Source: DASYQV01 sp036005125
Lineage (GTDB): Bacteria > Acidobacteriota > Vicinamibacteria > Vicinamibacterales > UBA2999
Assembly (NCBI GenBank): GCA_036005125.1
Contig: DASYQV010000283.1
Span: 1-9,085 of the forward strand
Length of the DNA stretch: 9,085 bases
Direction of reading: 5' to 3'
Positions 1 through 5,192 of this stretch are shown one piece after another (position 1 is the stretch's first letter; each line of letters opens with the position of its first letter). Position numbers and translations under genes: made by a program. The notes beneath the pieces are model-generated. The model was not told where the DNA came from. It worked only from the letters and a program-made list of their open reading frames with translations, and ran no database searches.

Positions 1-626
1 GGGGTGGAGACGTCGCGGGACTCGGGCACGCAGCGCAGCTCTCGCAGGTCCCGTTGCTGACCGAGGAGCTGCGCGCGCAGAAGGATCTCTTCCCGCAGGG
101 ACGACTCGATCAGGATCTGCAGCAGGTCGATTTGCGGGGACGCAACTCGTGGCGCCTGTTACTGCACGAGGTGTCTTCCGTCGAGCTGCTCGAGGTGCAT
201 CTCGTGAACGCCGTCGCGCCGTTCATCCTCAACGCGCGTCTCAAGCCGCTGATGCTCCGGACGCCGGAGCGCGACAAACACATCGTGAACGTGTCCGCGA
301 TGGAAGGGCAGTTCTACCGGCGCTTCAAGACCACGCGCCACCCGCACACCAACATGGCCAAGGCGGCGCTCAACATGATGACGCGTACGGCGGCCACCGA
401 TTACCACGCCGATGGCATCCACATGAACAGCGTCGATACGGGATGGGTGACCGACGAGGACCCGCTCGAGGTCGCCGCGCGCAAGAGGGTCGAGCAACGC
501 TTCCACCCGCCTCTCGATGCCGTCGACGGCGCGGCGCGCATCGTCGATCCGATCATCAGCGGCTTCAACACGGGCCGGCACGTCTGGGGACAGTTCCTCA
601 AGGACTTCGCGCCGACCGACTGGTAA
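1..626 (+). CDS. Short-chain dehydrogenase/reductase-like protein, C-terminal part (5' truncated)
   Basis: The frame is open from base 3 to a TAA at 624-626; the true start and the NAD(P)-binding Gly motif lie upstream of the window. What is visible is the second half of a Rossmann-fold SDR. There is an Asn in the helix VNAVAPFILN (Asn codon 207-209), where SDRs carry their structural/catalytic Asn, then the strand IVNVSAMEG with the catalytic-type Ser (294-296), then HTNMAKAALNMM with the Lys of YxxxK (360-362). The residue four before this Lys, normally the catalytic Tyr, is Thr (348-350), so the classical Tyr is absent. The usual PG motif after the next strand is replaced by VDTGWVTDE. This looks like a divergent SDR subfamily, so oxidoreductase activity should not be assumed; the substrate is unknown. 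It ends 31 nt from the convergent CAP gene. The SDR fold is confident, the function is not. Confidence 0.8.
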   Translation, partial: GGDVAGLGHAAQLSQVPLLTEELRAQKDLFPQGRLDQDLQQVDLRGRNSWRLLLHEVSSVELLEVHLVNAVAPFILNARLKPLMLRTPERDKHIVNVSAMEGQFYRRFKTTRHPHTNMAKAALNMMTRTAATDYHADGIHMNSVDTGWVTDEDPLEVAARKRVEQRFHPPLDAVDGAARIVDPIISGFNTGRHVWGQFLKDFAPTDW

Positions 627-657
627 CGAGGAAGCCTTCAAGCGCGCGTCGGCGCCT

Positions 658-1314
658 TCAGCGAGGGGTGCCGAACACCTGGACGTAGTAGGGACGGCCC
701 GTCGAATCCGTTGCGTACCCCACGCCAATCTCGGTGAACGTTCTGTTCATCATGTTTGCGCGGTGGCGGGGGGAATTCACCCATCCGGTGACCGTCTCCG
801 ATGCGCTTCGCCGGCCTGACGCCAGATTTTCGCCGTAAGCTCTCCAGACATAGCCCGCCGCGGCAAGGCGGTCGGCCGGTGCCGGGTACGGCGCGTCTGG
901 CAGCACGTGTTCGAGGCGACGAAGGCTCGCCATCTGATCGGCTTGGAGTTGCGCCGCCTGCATGAGGCTGGTGCTGGCGCGCAGGTTCGCGAGGCCTCCG
1001 TTCCGGCGCTTCGCATTGGTGAGGTTGACGATCGCCGACGTGATGCCGGTCGGCGATGGAGCCCGCGCCGCGACCGTCGGCTGCGGATCAGCGACCGCGG
1101 CAACCAGGCAAGGGCTCTGCCCTAGTCCGTTATGCGGTCCCACAGCGGGTACAAAATTCTCGTTGGGCGCATAACGGACTGAGTACGGCGCCGCAAATAC
1201 GACGAACGGCGCCAGAATGGCGCCAAGGACGCATGACCGCACGACACGTGGCTCTGCAATCAGCACGCCGGATTGGCAGAGCCCTTGACTGGTTAGATCT
1301 GGCGCGGGCCGCAT
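658..1314 (-). CDS. Secreted CAP/SCP-domain protein (YkwD-like)
   Basis: This is an extracytoplasmic CAP (cysteine-rich secretory/PR-1) domain protein of the bacterial YkwD type; the molecular role of such proteins is mostly unknown. With the ATG at 1314 it has 218 residues, and the CAP domain spans about 92-215. Visible motifs are LTNAKRRNGGL, the helix LQADQMA, His136 in EHVLPD, Gly-Glu-Asn at 161-163, WVNSPRHRANMMN (His184), EIGVGY and the terminal strand YYVQVFG. His136, Glu162 and His184 match the conserved CAP cavity residues. A hydrophobic stretch at 28-42 (CVLGAILAPFVVFAA) looks like a signal peptide. The ATG at 1314 lies inside a dispersed palindromic repeat and has no Shine-Dalgarno, so the real start is more likely the in-frame GTG at 1242 or at 1266, which puts the signal peptide at the N-terminus. 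A Pro-rich linker (about 75-90) precedes the domain. Confidence 0.88.
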   Translation of the reverse strand: MRPAPDLTSQGLCQSGVLIAEPRVVRSCVLGAILAPFVVFAAPYSVRYAPNENFVPAVGPHNGLGQSPCLVAAVADPQPTVAARAPSPTGITSAIVNLTNAKRRNGGLANLRASTSLMQAAQLQADQMASLRRLEHVLPDAPYPAPADRLAAAGYVWRAYGENLASGRRSASETVTGWVNSPRHRANMMNRTFTEIGVGYATDSTGRPYYVQVFGTPR

Positions 1315-1353
1315 CTGAAGATGCGGCCTACGTCAAAAGATGCGGCCTCTGTC
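1307..1353. repeat. Palindromic intergenic repeat, one full and one half copy
   Basis: GGCCGCATCT (1307-1316) and AGATGCGGCC (1319-1328) form a perfect 10-bp inverted repeat separated by GA. The right arm plus its flank, AGATGCGGCCTACGTC (1319-1334), is repeated imperfectly as AGATGCGGCCTCTGTC (1338-1353). A closely related copy lies after the deformylase gene at 2485-2511. The element sits between the Nudix and CAP genes, both on the minus strand, and overlaps the upstream-most possible CAP start. It behaves like a REP-type dispersed palindrome. A role in transcript termination or mRNA 3'-end protection for the Nudix gene is possible but not shown. Confidence 0.8.
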
Positions 1354-1360
1354 GCCCGGT

Positions 1361-1888
1361 TTATCCGAGGAATTCCCGAAGCGCTTCCCGTGTACTTCGA
1401 AAGGCCAGCTCGGCCCATGGAATGTCCGAGGAATCGAAGTATCTTGCTTCGAGGCTCTCGTCGTCGCAGCCGAGGCAGCCCCCGACGACCGACGCGGTGA
1501 AGACAACCACAACCGGCGCGCGTCCCGGATACGAGTACACGTTGAGGAGGCGGTCGATCCGGATCTCGAGCCCGCACTCCTCGCGCGCTTCGCGAATGGC
1601 CGCCAGCCGCACTTCCTCCCCGCGGTCGACGTAGCCGCCCGGGAACACCCACTTGCCGTAGCCGGGTTCGATTGCGCGCCGGACGAGCACGATGTGACCG
1701 TTCGGATCGCTGATGATCGTCCCGACCGCGAGCTTCGGGTCGAGGTAGAAAACGAACCCGCACGTGCCGCACACGAGGCGCATGGGCTCGGTGACCTTCA
1801 GCAGGCGTGACTCGAGCTCGCCCCCGCAGATCGGACAGTAGCGATAGACCTCGGTGTGATCGTGCGGATGCATGGCGTGCGGCAGCAT
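1361..1888 (-). CDS. Zinc-ribbon Nudix hydrolase
   Basis: This protein (175 residues) should hydrolyse a nucleoside-diphosphate-linked compound (NDP-X to NMP plus X-P) in the cytoplasm using divalent metal; the exact substrate cannot be read from sequence. An N-terminal zinc ribbon has Cys18-x2-Cys21 and Cys40-x2-Cys43. The Nudix fold follows, with a complete Nudix box: Gly85, Glu91, Arg99-Glu100, Glu103-Glu104, Gly106-Leu107, spaced as GX5EX7REUXEEXGU. The ribbon-plus-Nudix order resembles NudC-like and ADP-ribose-pyrophosphatase-like proteins, but the long NudC N-terminal region is absent. An alternative start is Met6 (1873). The ATG at 1888 is preceded by GGGG at 2-nt spacing, which is too close for a good ribosome site, and by a TATAAG box 12-19 nt further upstream. 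The gene is divergent from the deformylase gene across 34 bp, so the two probably share control DNA. Confidence 0.92.
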   Translation of the reverse strand: MLPHAMHPHDHTEVYRYCPICGGELESRLLKVTEPMRLVCGTCGFVFYLDPKLAVGTIISDPNGHIVLVRRAIEPGYGKWVFPGGYVDRGEEVRLAAIREAREECGLEIRIDRLLNVYSYPGRAPVVVVFTASVVGGCLGCDDESLEARYFDSSDIPWAELAFRSTREALREFLG

Positions 1889-1906
1889 ATCCCCGGTTCA
1901 GACCCC

Positions 1907-1914
1907 CTTATAAT
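1907..1914. promoter_or_regulatory. Overlapping divergent -10 elements between Nudix and def
   Basis: On the plus strand 1909-1914 is a perfect TATAAT. On the minus strand 1907-1912 reads TATAAG. They share the self-complementary core TTATAA (1908-1913). A start about 7 nt beyond the plus -10 would fall near 1921, only 2 nt before the def ATG (1923), which implies a leaderless or nearly leaderless def mRNA; no Shine-Dalgarno precedes that ATG. The minus-strand start would fall near 1900, 12 nt before the Nudix ATG. No good -35 is seen for def. A weak TTCAGA lies 18 nt upstream of the minus -10. The assignment rests on sequence match and spacing only. Confidence 0.6.
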
Positions 1915-1922
1915 CATGATTC

Positions 1923-2450
1923 ATGTCCATTCTGAAAGTCGCGCGCATGGGGCACCCGGTGCTCCGGCGTCGCGCGAAGCCGCTCGACAAGTCCGAGATC
2001 CGCCAATCGGCGGTACAGAAGCTGATCGACGACATGGTCGAGACGATGTTCGAGTATCACGGTGTCGGGCTGGCGGGGCCGCAGGTTCACGAGGGTCTGC
2101 GGCTCTTTGTCGCGATCCTCGAGGAAGAACCGGACGCCAGCAGCGAGGCCACGGTCGTCATCAATCCGGAGATCACAGCCAATGGCGCCTTGGTCGAACA
2201 AGGGTGGGAGGGCTGTCTGAGCATTCCCGATATCCGCGGCATGGTGCCGCGGCACACCGACATCACGCTGCGGGCGCTCGACCGCAATGGCAAGAGCTTC
2301 GATATGCGGCTGCGCGATTTTCCGGCGCGAGTCGCCCAGCACGAGACCGATCATCTCGATGGCGTCCTGTTCTTCGATCGAATGACCTCCATGGAGACGC
2401 TGACGTTCCTGGAGGAATATTCCCGTTACTGGACGAAAGAAGAGACCTAA
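1923..2450 (+). CDS. def: Peptide deformylase
   Basis: This enzyme removes the formyl group from the N-terminal Met of nascent proteins in the cytoplasm. All three family motifs are present in the 175-residue product: GVGLAGPQ at 47-54 (motif I, with Gly in place of the more common second Ala), EGCLS at 96-100 (motif II, metal-binding Cys98), and HETDHLDG at 140-147 (motif III, metal ligands His140 and His144, catalytic Glu141). The N-terminus (ILKVARMGHPVLRRRAKPL) begins as in family members, supporting the ATG at 1923. The length is normal. There is no Shine-Dalgarno, and TATAAT lies 8 nt upstream, suggesting leaderless translation. The usual partner fmt is not adjacent. Tandem hairpins follow the stop codon. 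Confidence 0.97.
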   Translation: MSILKVARMGHPVLRRRAKPLDKSEIRQSAVQKLIDDMVETMFEYHGVGLAGPQVHEGLRLFVAILEEEPDASSEATVVINPEITANGALVEQGWEGCLSIPDIRGMVPRHTDITLRALDRNGKSFDMRLRDFPARVAQHETDHLDGVLFFDRMTSMETLTFLEEYSRYWTKEET

Positions 2451-2459
2451 GGTAAATAG

Positions 2460-2511
2460 GCCGGGTCTTTGGACCCGGCGGCGTGCCGCATCCAAAGATG
2501 CGGCCTGCGTC
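2460..2511 (+). repeat. Tandem hairpins after def, the second a copy of the GCCGCATC repeat
   Basis: Hairpin 1 is GCCGGGTC (2460-2467), loop TTTG, GACCCGGC (2472-2479). Hairpin 2 is GCCGCATC (2485-2492), loop CAAA, GATGCGGC (2497-2504), followed by CTGCGTC. AGATGCGGCCTGCGTC at 2496-2511 matches 1319-1334 in 15 of 16 positions. No T-run follows, so this is not a classic intrinsic terminator, although two GC-rich 8-bp stems starting 9 nt after the def stop could still help end or stabilise the transcript. The sequence similarity to the 1307-1353 element marks it as the same dispersed repeat family. Confidence 0.75.
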
Positions 2512-2530
2512 GATTCCTGCTGCACCGCTA

Positions 2531-2536
2531 TATACT
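2531..2536 (+). promoter_or_regulatory. Possible -10 element upstream of the ThyX-like gene
   Basis: TATACT (5 of 6 matches to TATAAT) lies 11 nt before the ATG at 2548, within an AT-rich patch in an otherwise GC-rich gap. There is no Shine-Dalgarno between it and the ATG (the bases there are CCTCCC). The predicted transcription start is about 5 nt before the ATG. No convincing -35 is seen. Confidence 0.4.
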
Positions 2537-2547
2537 TCGACCTCCCG

Positions 2548-4083
2548 ATGCTCGCGACCGCTCCACCAAGTGTCACGCTCAGAACCGCACCGATGTCGCC
2601 GTTCGACGGCGCCATCGCGGCCGCAAGGACGTGCTACTCGCCGCGGGTGATTGACGTTTCCGAGGTAACCGAGCGACAACGTGATTCGATCGGGCGCCTG
2701 ACTTTCGACGCAGGGCACCACACGGTCTATCAGCACGCTCACTTCGAGTTCGGACTCGAGAACATCTCGAGGCAGTTTGTCTGGACCTTCCTGCATTCCC
2801 ACCCGTTCTACAACTCGGAGCAGTCGAGTCAGCGGTACGTGAAGCTGAAAGAGCCGCGGGCGTTCGTGCCGCCGATTGCGGGCGAGGCGCGCGACGTCTA
2901 CGAACGAGTCATCCTGCGCGCGTGGGCCCGCTATGCCGAGCTCTCGGCGCTCCTCAAAGACGATGCGTTCGCGATCCTCAAAGAGTTGCGGTACGTCCGG
3001 GCGAACAGCTCCCCGGACCGTGTGAAATCGATCGAGAAGGACGCCGAAAAGCGAGCGATTGAAACCGCGCGCTACGTTCTGCCTGTCGCGGCGTTCACTT
3101 CGATGGTGCATACGGTGTCGGGCATTGTCCTGCACCGGCTGGCGCGGATGGCCAACAGCGGCGATGCCCCTTACGAAGCGCAGCTCGTCGTCGGCGAGAT
3201 GGTCGCCCGCGTCAAGGAATGGGACCCGCTCTTCTTCGAAAAAATCGGCACCGGTCCGATTGAGCCGCCGGCGCTCGCGGAAGCGGCGTTTCCGCGCGCG
3301 TGCGGCGACGGCGACCGGTTTGCGGCCGAGTTTGACGCCCGGCTGAACGGCCGCTGGTCGCGGCTGCGCGACACCTCGCCCGACGCGGAGGCCATTGTCG
3401 CCGACGCGGTCCGCTCGGTATTCGGCCTTCTGTCCGACGAGATGTCCGACGACGAGGCGCTCGATCACGCGCTCAATCCGGCGCGGAACCAGTATCGCCT
3501 CGACGTTCTGAACGTGTCGTACCACTCGCCGCTGATGCGGGCGCTCCATCACGCGACCTACGTCTTCGAGAAAAAGCTGAGCCACACGGCCGATTCACAG
3601 GACCAGCGGCACCGCATGGTTCCCGCGTCGCGTCCGCAGATGCTGTTCACGGACACGGCGCGGCCCGACTACATCACGCCGCGACTGATTGCCGCCAATC
3701 CGCAGGCGCGGGCGCTGTACGACGAGGCTATGCAGGAGGCGTGGGCCGCCAAGAACCGCCTGCTAGGGCTCGGCGTTCCCCTCGAGCACGCGCTCTACGT
3801 ACTCCCCAATGCCAAAGCGCTGCGCTTCCTCGAGTCAGGCTCGCTGCTCGCGCTGCTGCACAAATGGACGATGCGCACCTGCTTCAATGCGCAGGAGGAG
3901 ATCTACCTCGCGTCGATGGACGAGGTCGAGCAGGTCCGTCGAGTCCATCCGCGTATCGGCCGCCATATCGGCCCGCCGTGCGTCATCCGAAACGGCCTCA
4001 TTTCACCGCGCTGCACGGAAGGCACGCACTTCTGTGGCGTCCCGGTGTGGCGCAACTTCCCGGCCGTTGTTCGGCGTCTCTAG
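2548..4083 (+). CDS. Double-length FAD-dependent thymidylate synthase (ThyX)-like protein
   Basis: ThyX makes dTMP from dUMP using FAD and methylene-tetrahydrofolate. Ordinary ThyX has about 220-250 residues; this product has 511 and reads as two ThyX-like halves. Half 1 (about 15-250) has AARTCYSP (25-32), RQ at 75-76, a motif region ending NSEQSSQRY (89-97) that keeps the Ser and Arg-Tyr end of the RHRxxSxNxxSxR signature but lacks its RHR, and ARYVLP (174-179). Half 2 (about 320-475) has QDQRHR (351-356), keeping RHR but not the Ser-x-Arg end, then YVLP (417-420) and LLHKWTMRTCFNAQEEI (436-452), which matches the dUMP-binding R...AQxEI region. The tail has Cys478, Cys489, His494 and Cys496, a possible metal site. 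Active sites in ThyX form between subunits, so a tandem fusion with split motifs could still be active. Met16 (2593) is an alternative start. Family is confident, activity is inferred. Confidence 0.85.
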   Translation: MLATAPPSVTLRTAPMSPFDGAIAAARTCYSPRVIDVSEVTERQRDSIGRLTFDAGHHTVYQHAHFEFGLENISRQFVWTFLHSHPFYNSEQSSQRYVKLKEPRAFVPPIAGEARDVYERVILRAWARYAELSALLKDDAFAILKELRYVRANSSPDRVKSIEKDAEKRAIETARYVLPVAAFTSMVHTVSGIVLHRLARMANSGDAPYEAQLVVGEMVARVKEWDPLFFEKIGTGPIEPPALAEAAFPRACGDGDRFAAEFDARLNGRWSRLRDTSPDAEAIVADAVRSVFGLLSDEMSDDEALDHALNPARNQYRLDVLNVSYHSPLMRALHHATYVFEKKLSHTADSQDQRHRMVPASRPQMLFTDTARPDYITPRLIAANPQARALYDEAMQEAWAAKNRLLGLGVPLEHALYVLPNAKALRFLESGSLLALLHKWTMRTCFNAQEEIYLASMDEVEQVRRVHPRIGRHIGPPCVIRNGLISPRCTEGTHFCGVPVWRNFPAVVRRL

Positions 4084-4086
4084 ACC

Positions 4087-4165
4087 ATTCTTGATTCGTG
4101 ATTCGTGATTCTTGATTTTGGGGGTCCGATCGGAAATCAAGAATCATGAATCACGAATCATGAAT
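4087..4165. repeat. 32-bp inverted repeat built from ATTC(G/T)TG heptamers
   Basis: The left arm (4087-4118) reads as four heptamers ATTCTTG, ATTCGTG, ATTCGTG, ATTCTTG plus ATTT. The right arm (4134-4165) is its reverse complement at 30 of 32 positions. The 15-nt spacer (4119-4133) is G-rich at its start. The arms are far more AT-rich than the neighbouring genes. The element begins 4 nt after the ThyX-like stop and ends 15 nt before the next start codon. As RNA it would form a very stable hairpin and could end the upstream transcript, but no T-run follows it. It could equally be a dispersed or mobile palindromic element. Confidence 0.9.
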
Positions 4166-4176
4166 AATCCGGATTA
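4163..4176 (+). promoter_or_regulatory. Possible -10 (AATAAT) and 12-bp palindrome before the pcs-like gene
   Basis: AATAAT at 4163-4168 matches 5 of 6 positions of TATAAT and is preceded by TG (4161-4162). TAATCCGGATTA at 4165-4176 is a perfect 12-bp palindrome, 3 nt before the GTG start. An in-frame TAA at 4165-4167 means the coding region cannot begin upstream of this point. There is no Shine-Dalgarno. The box straddles the edge of the large inverted repeat. Confidence 0.35.
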
Positions 4177-4179
4177 ACC

Positions 4180-4863
4180 GTGACGGGAGCCTGGCTCGCG
4201 CACTTGTATACGGCGACGGGAGCCCTGCTGGCGTTTCTCGCCGCCACCGAGATCTTCGAGCACGACTATCGGACGGCGTTCTTCTGGCTGTATCTGGCCG
4301 TCGTCGTCGATTCGACCGACGGCGTGGCGGCGCGCGCGGCGCACGTGTCGGAGCGGCTTCCGTGGTTCAGCGGCGCGAAGCTCGACGACATCGTCGATTA
4401 CGTGACGTACGTGTTCGTTCCGGCGCTCTTCGTCTGGCGCGCGCTGCTCGTGCCCGACCGATGGTGCGTCCCGATCGCGGCGGCGATGCTGCTGTCGAGC
4501 GCCTACGGCTTCAGCCGCGAGGACGCCAAGACGCCGGATCATTTCTTCAAGGGCTTTCCGTCGTATTGGAACGCCGTGGTGTTCTATCTGTTCGTGGCTC
4601 GCTGGTCCCTGGAGGTCAATGCAGTCATCCTCGTCGCGCTGAGCGTGCTGGTGTTCGTGCCGATCCGCTACGTCTACCCCTCGCGCACGCCGCGGTGGCA
4701 ACCGCTCACGATCATCCTGGGCGTGGTCTGGGGCGCGTTGATGCTGGTGATGCTCTGGCAGTTCCCGGCGGTATCGCGGCCCGTGTTCATCGCCTCGCTC
4801 GTGTTTCCCGTGTACTACACAGCGTTATCGCTGGCGCTGAACGTCCGGCGACCCGCGCATTGA
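4180..4863 (+). CDS. pcs: CDP-alcohol phosphatidyltransferase, phosphatidylcholine synthase type
   Basis: This is an integral inner-membrane enzyme; the predicted reaction is CDP-diacylglycerol plus choline to phosphatidylcholine plus CMP. The family metal/CDP-binding signature is complete: Asp44-x2-Asp47-Gly48-x2-Ala51-Arg52, then Gly65-x3-Asp69-x3-Asp73. The 12-residue gap between Arg52 and Gly65 (longer than the usual 8-9), the block IVDYVTYVFVP after it, and FFKGFPSYWNAVVFYL further on resemble phosphatidylcholine synthases more than PgsA or PssA. Several hydrophobic helices run through the 227 residues. The N-terminus AWLAHLYTATGALLAFLA also fits Pcs. The GTG at 4180 is the only start available after an in-frame TAA at 4165. 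A phosphatidylserine or other alcohol specificity cannot be excluded. The product is confident at family level and moderately so at Pcs level. Confidence 0.85.
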   Translation: MTGAWLAHLYTATGALLAFLAATEIFEHDYRTAFFWLYLAVVVDSTDGVAARAAHVSERLPWFSGAKLDDIVDYVTYVFVPALFVWRALLVPDRWCVPIAAAMLLSSAYGFSREDAKTPDHFFKGFPSYWNAVVFYLFVARWSLEVNAVILVALSVLVFVPIRYVYPSRTPRWQPLTIILGVVWGALMLVMLWQFPAVSRPVFIASLVFPVYYTALSLALNVRRPAH

Positions 4864-4970
4864 CCCGTGCGTTCGTCTGCTGCTGAGCCCGATCGCGATT
4901 GTCCGGCTGCCCTCGAACCGCGGAACCTGATAGGCTGATTGATTTGATACGGATGACAATGGAGCTGACG
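4864..4970 (+). other. Intergenic leader before the selenoprotein gene
   Basis: This 107-bp stretch has no open reading frame I can support. It becomes AT-richer towards its 3' end (4928-4960). GGAG at 4961-4964 lies 6 nt before the ATG at 4971 and is the best ribosome-binding site for the selenoprotein gene. Two further in-frame ATGs (4953, 4959) lack a comparable site. No clear -35/-10 pair is visible. Confidence 0.5.
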
Positions 4971-5192
4971 ATGGTTCAAATCTACGGGAAAGAGGGTTGA
5001 CCGCATACGCAGGCCGCCCGTGACGATTACCAGAGGCGGCATGTCTCGTTCAAATTCGTAGACGTCCAGAAGGACGCAGCCGATCTCGAGCGAATGCTCG
5101 GCCTGTCGGGCGGACGCCGGCTGGTGCCTGTCATCGTCGAGGACGGCGACAAGGTGACCATCGGGTTCGACGGCGGAACCTGACACGTCTGA
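4971..5192 (+). CDS. Glutaredoxin-like selenoprotein with two in-frame UGA (Sec) codons, Uxx-star type
   Basis: Read straight through, this frame has UGA at 4998-5000 and 5181-5183 and ends at UGA 5190-5192, giving 73 residues. The N-terminus MVQIYGKEG-U10-P-H-T13 is the beta-strand and active-site turn of a glutaredoxin (normally C-P-Y-C/T), with Sec exactly at the redox Cys. The rest fits a short thioredoxin fold: VSFKFVDV strand, ERMLGLSGGRR helix end, LVPVIV with the cis-Pro (Pro53), and VTIGFDGGT. The C-terminus is U71-H-V-stop, the pattern after which the Uxx-star glutaredoxin-like (seleno)protein families are named (from memory). GGAG at 4961-4964 supports Met 4971; in-frame ATGs at 4953 and 4959 are alternatives. 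Hairpins suited to SECIS follow both UGAs. The likely role is cytoplasmic thiol/selenol redox chemistry; partners are unknown. It needs SelA/SelB/SelC/SelD, none of which is in the window. A pseudogene is unlikely because the frame is otherwise intact. Confidence 0.87.
5013..5040 (+). promoter_or_regulatory. Candidate bacterial SECIS for the first Sec codon
   Basis: GCCGCC (5013-5018) pairs with GGCGGC (5035-5040). Inside it, GUGA (5020-5023) can pair with UUAC (5027-5030, one G-U), leaving apical loop CGA (5024-5026) with a G. The lower stem begins 12 nt and the loop 23 nt after the UGA at 4998-5000, inside the range known for bacterial SECIS elements. The folding was done by eye. Confidence 0.55.

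Noticed and set aside
1243..1314. First 24 residues of the CAP protein as coding
   Set aside because: Kept only as the outer boundary. The ATG at 1314 is inside a dispersed palindrome, lacks a ribosome site and would put 27 residues before the signal-peptide core; GTG 1242 or 1266 is more likely.
2460..2504. Classic rho-independent terminator after def
   Set aside because: Two stable GC stems are present but no T-run follows either, so it is recorded as a repeat/hairpin element instead.
2263..3585. Long minus-strand open frame opposite the ThyX-like gene
   Set aside because: It lies on the complement of well-supported def and ThyX coding sequence, shows Arg-rich low-complexity composition typical of high-GC antisense frames, and has no recognisable domain.
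4087..4165. CRISPR array
   Set aside because: The repeats are 7 nt long, contiguous and arranged as an inverted repeat, without unique spacers.
4861..4890. Readthrough of the pcs-like UGA stop as Sec
   Set aside because: The protein already has a complete family length and the following codons show no conserved C-terminal motif or evident SECIS hairpin.
4971..5192. Pseudogene or assembly error as the explanation for the UGA-interrupted frame
   Set aside because: The frame has no indels, both interruptions are UGA at positions where redox Cys/Sec is expected, a Shine-Dalgarno is present and hairpins follow each UGA. Random decay would not give this pattern.
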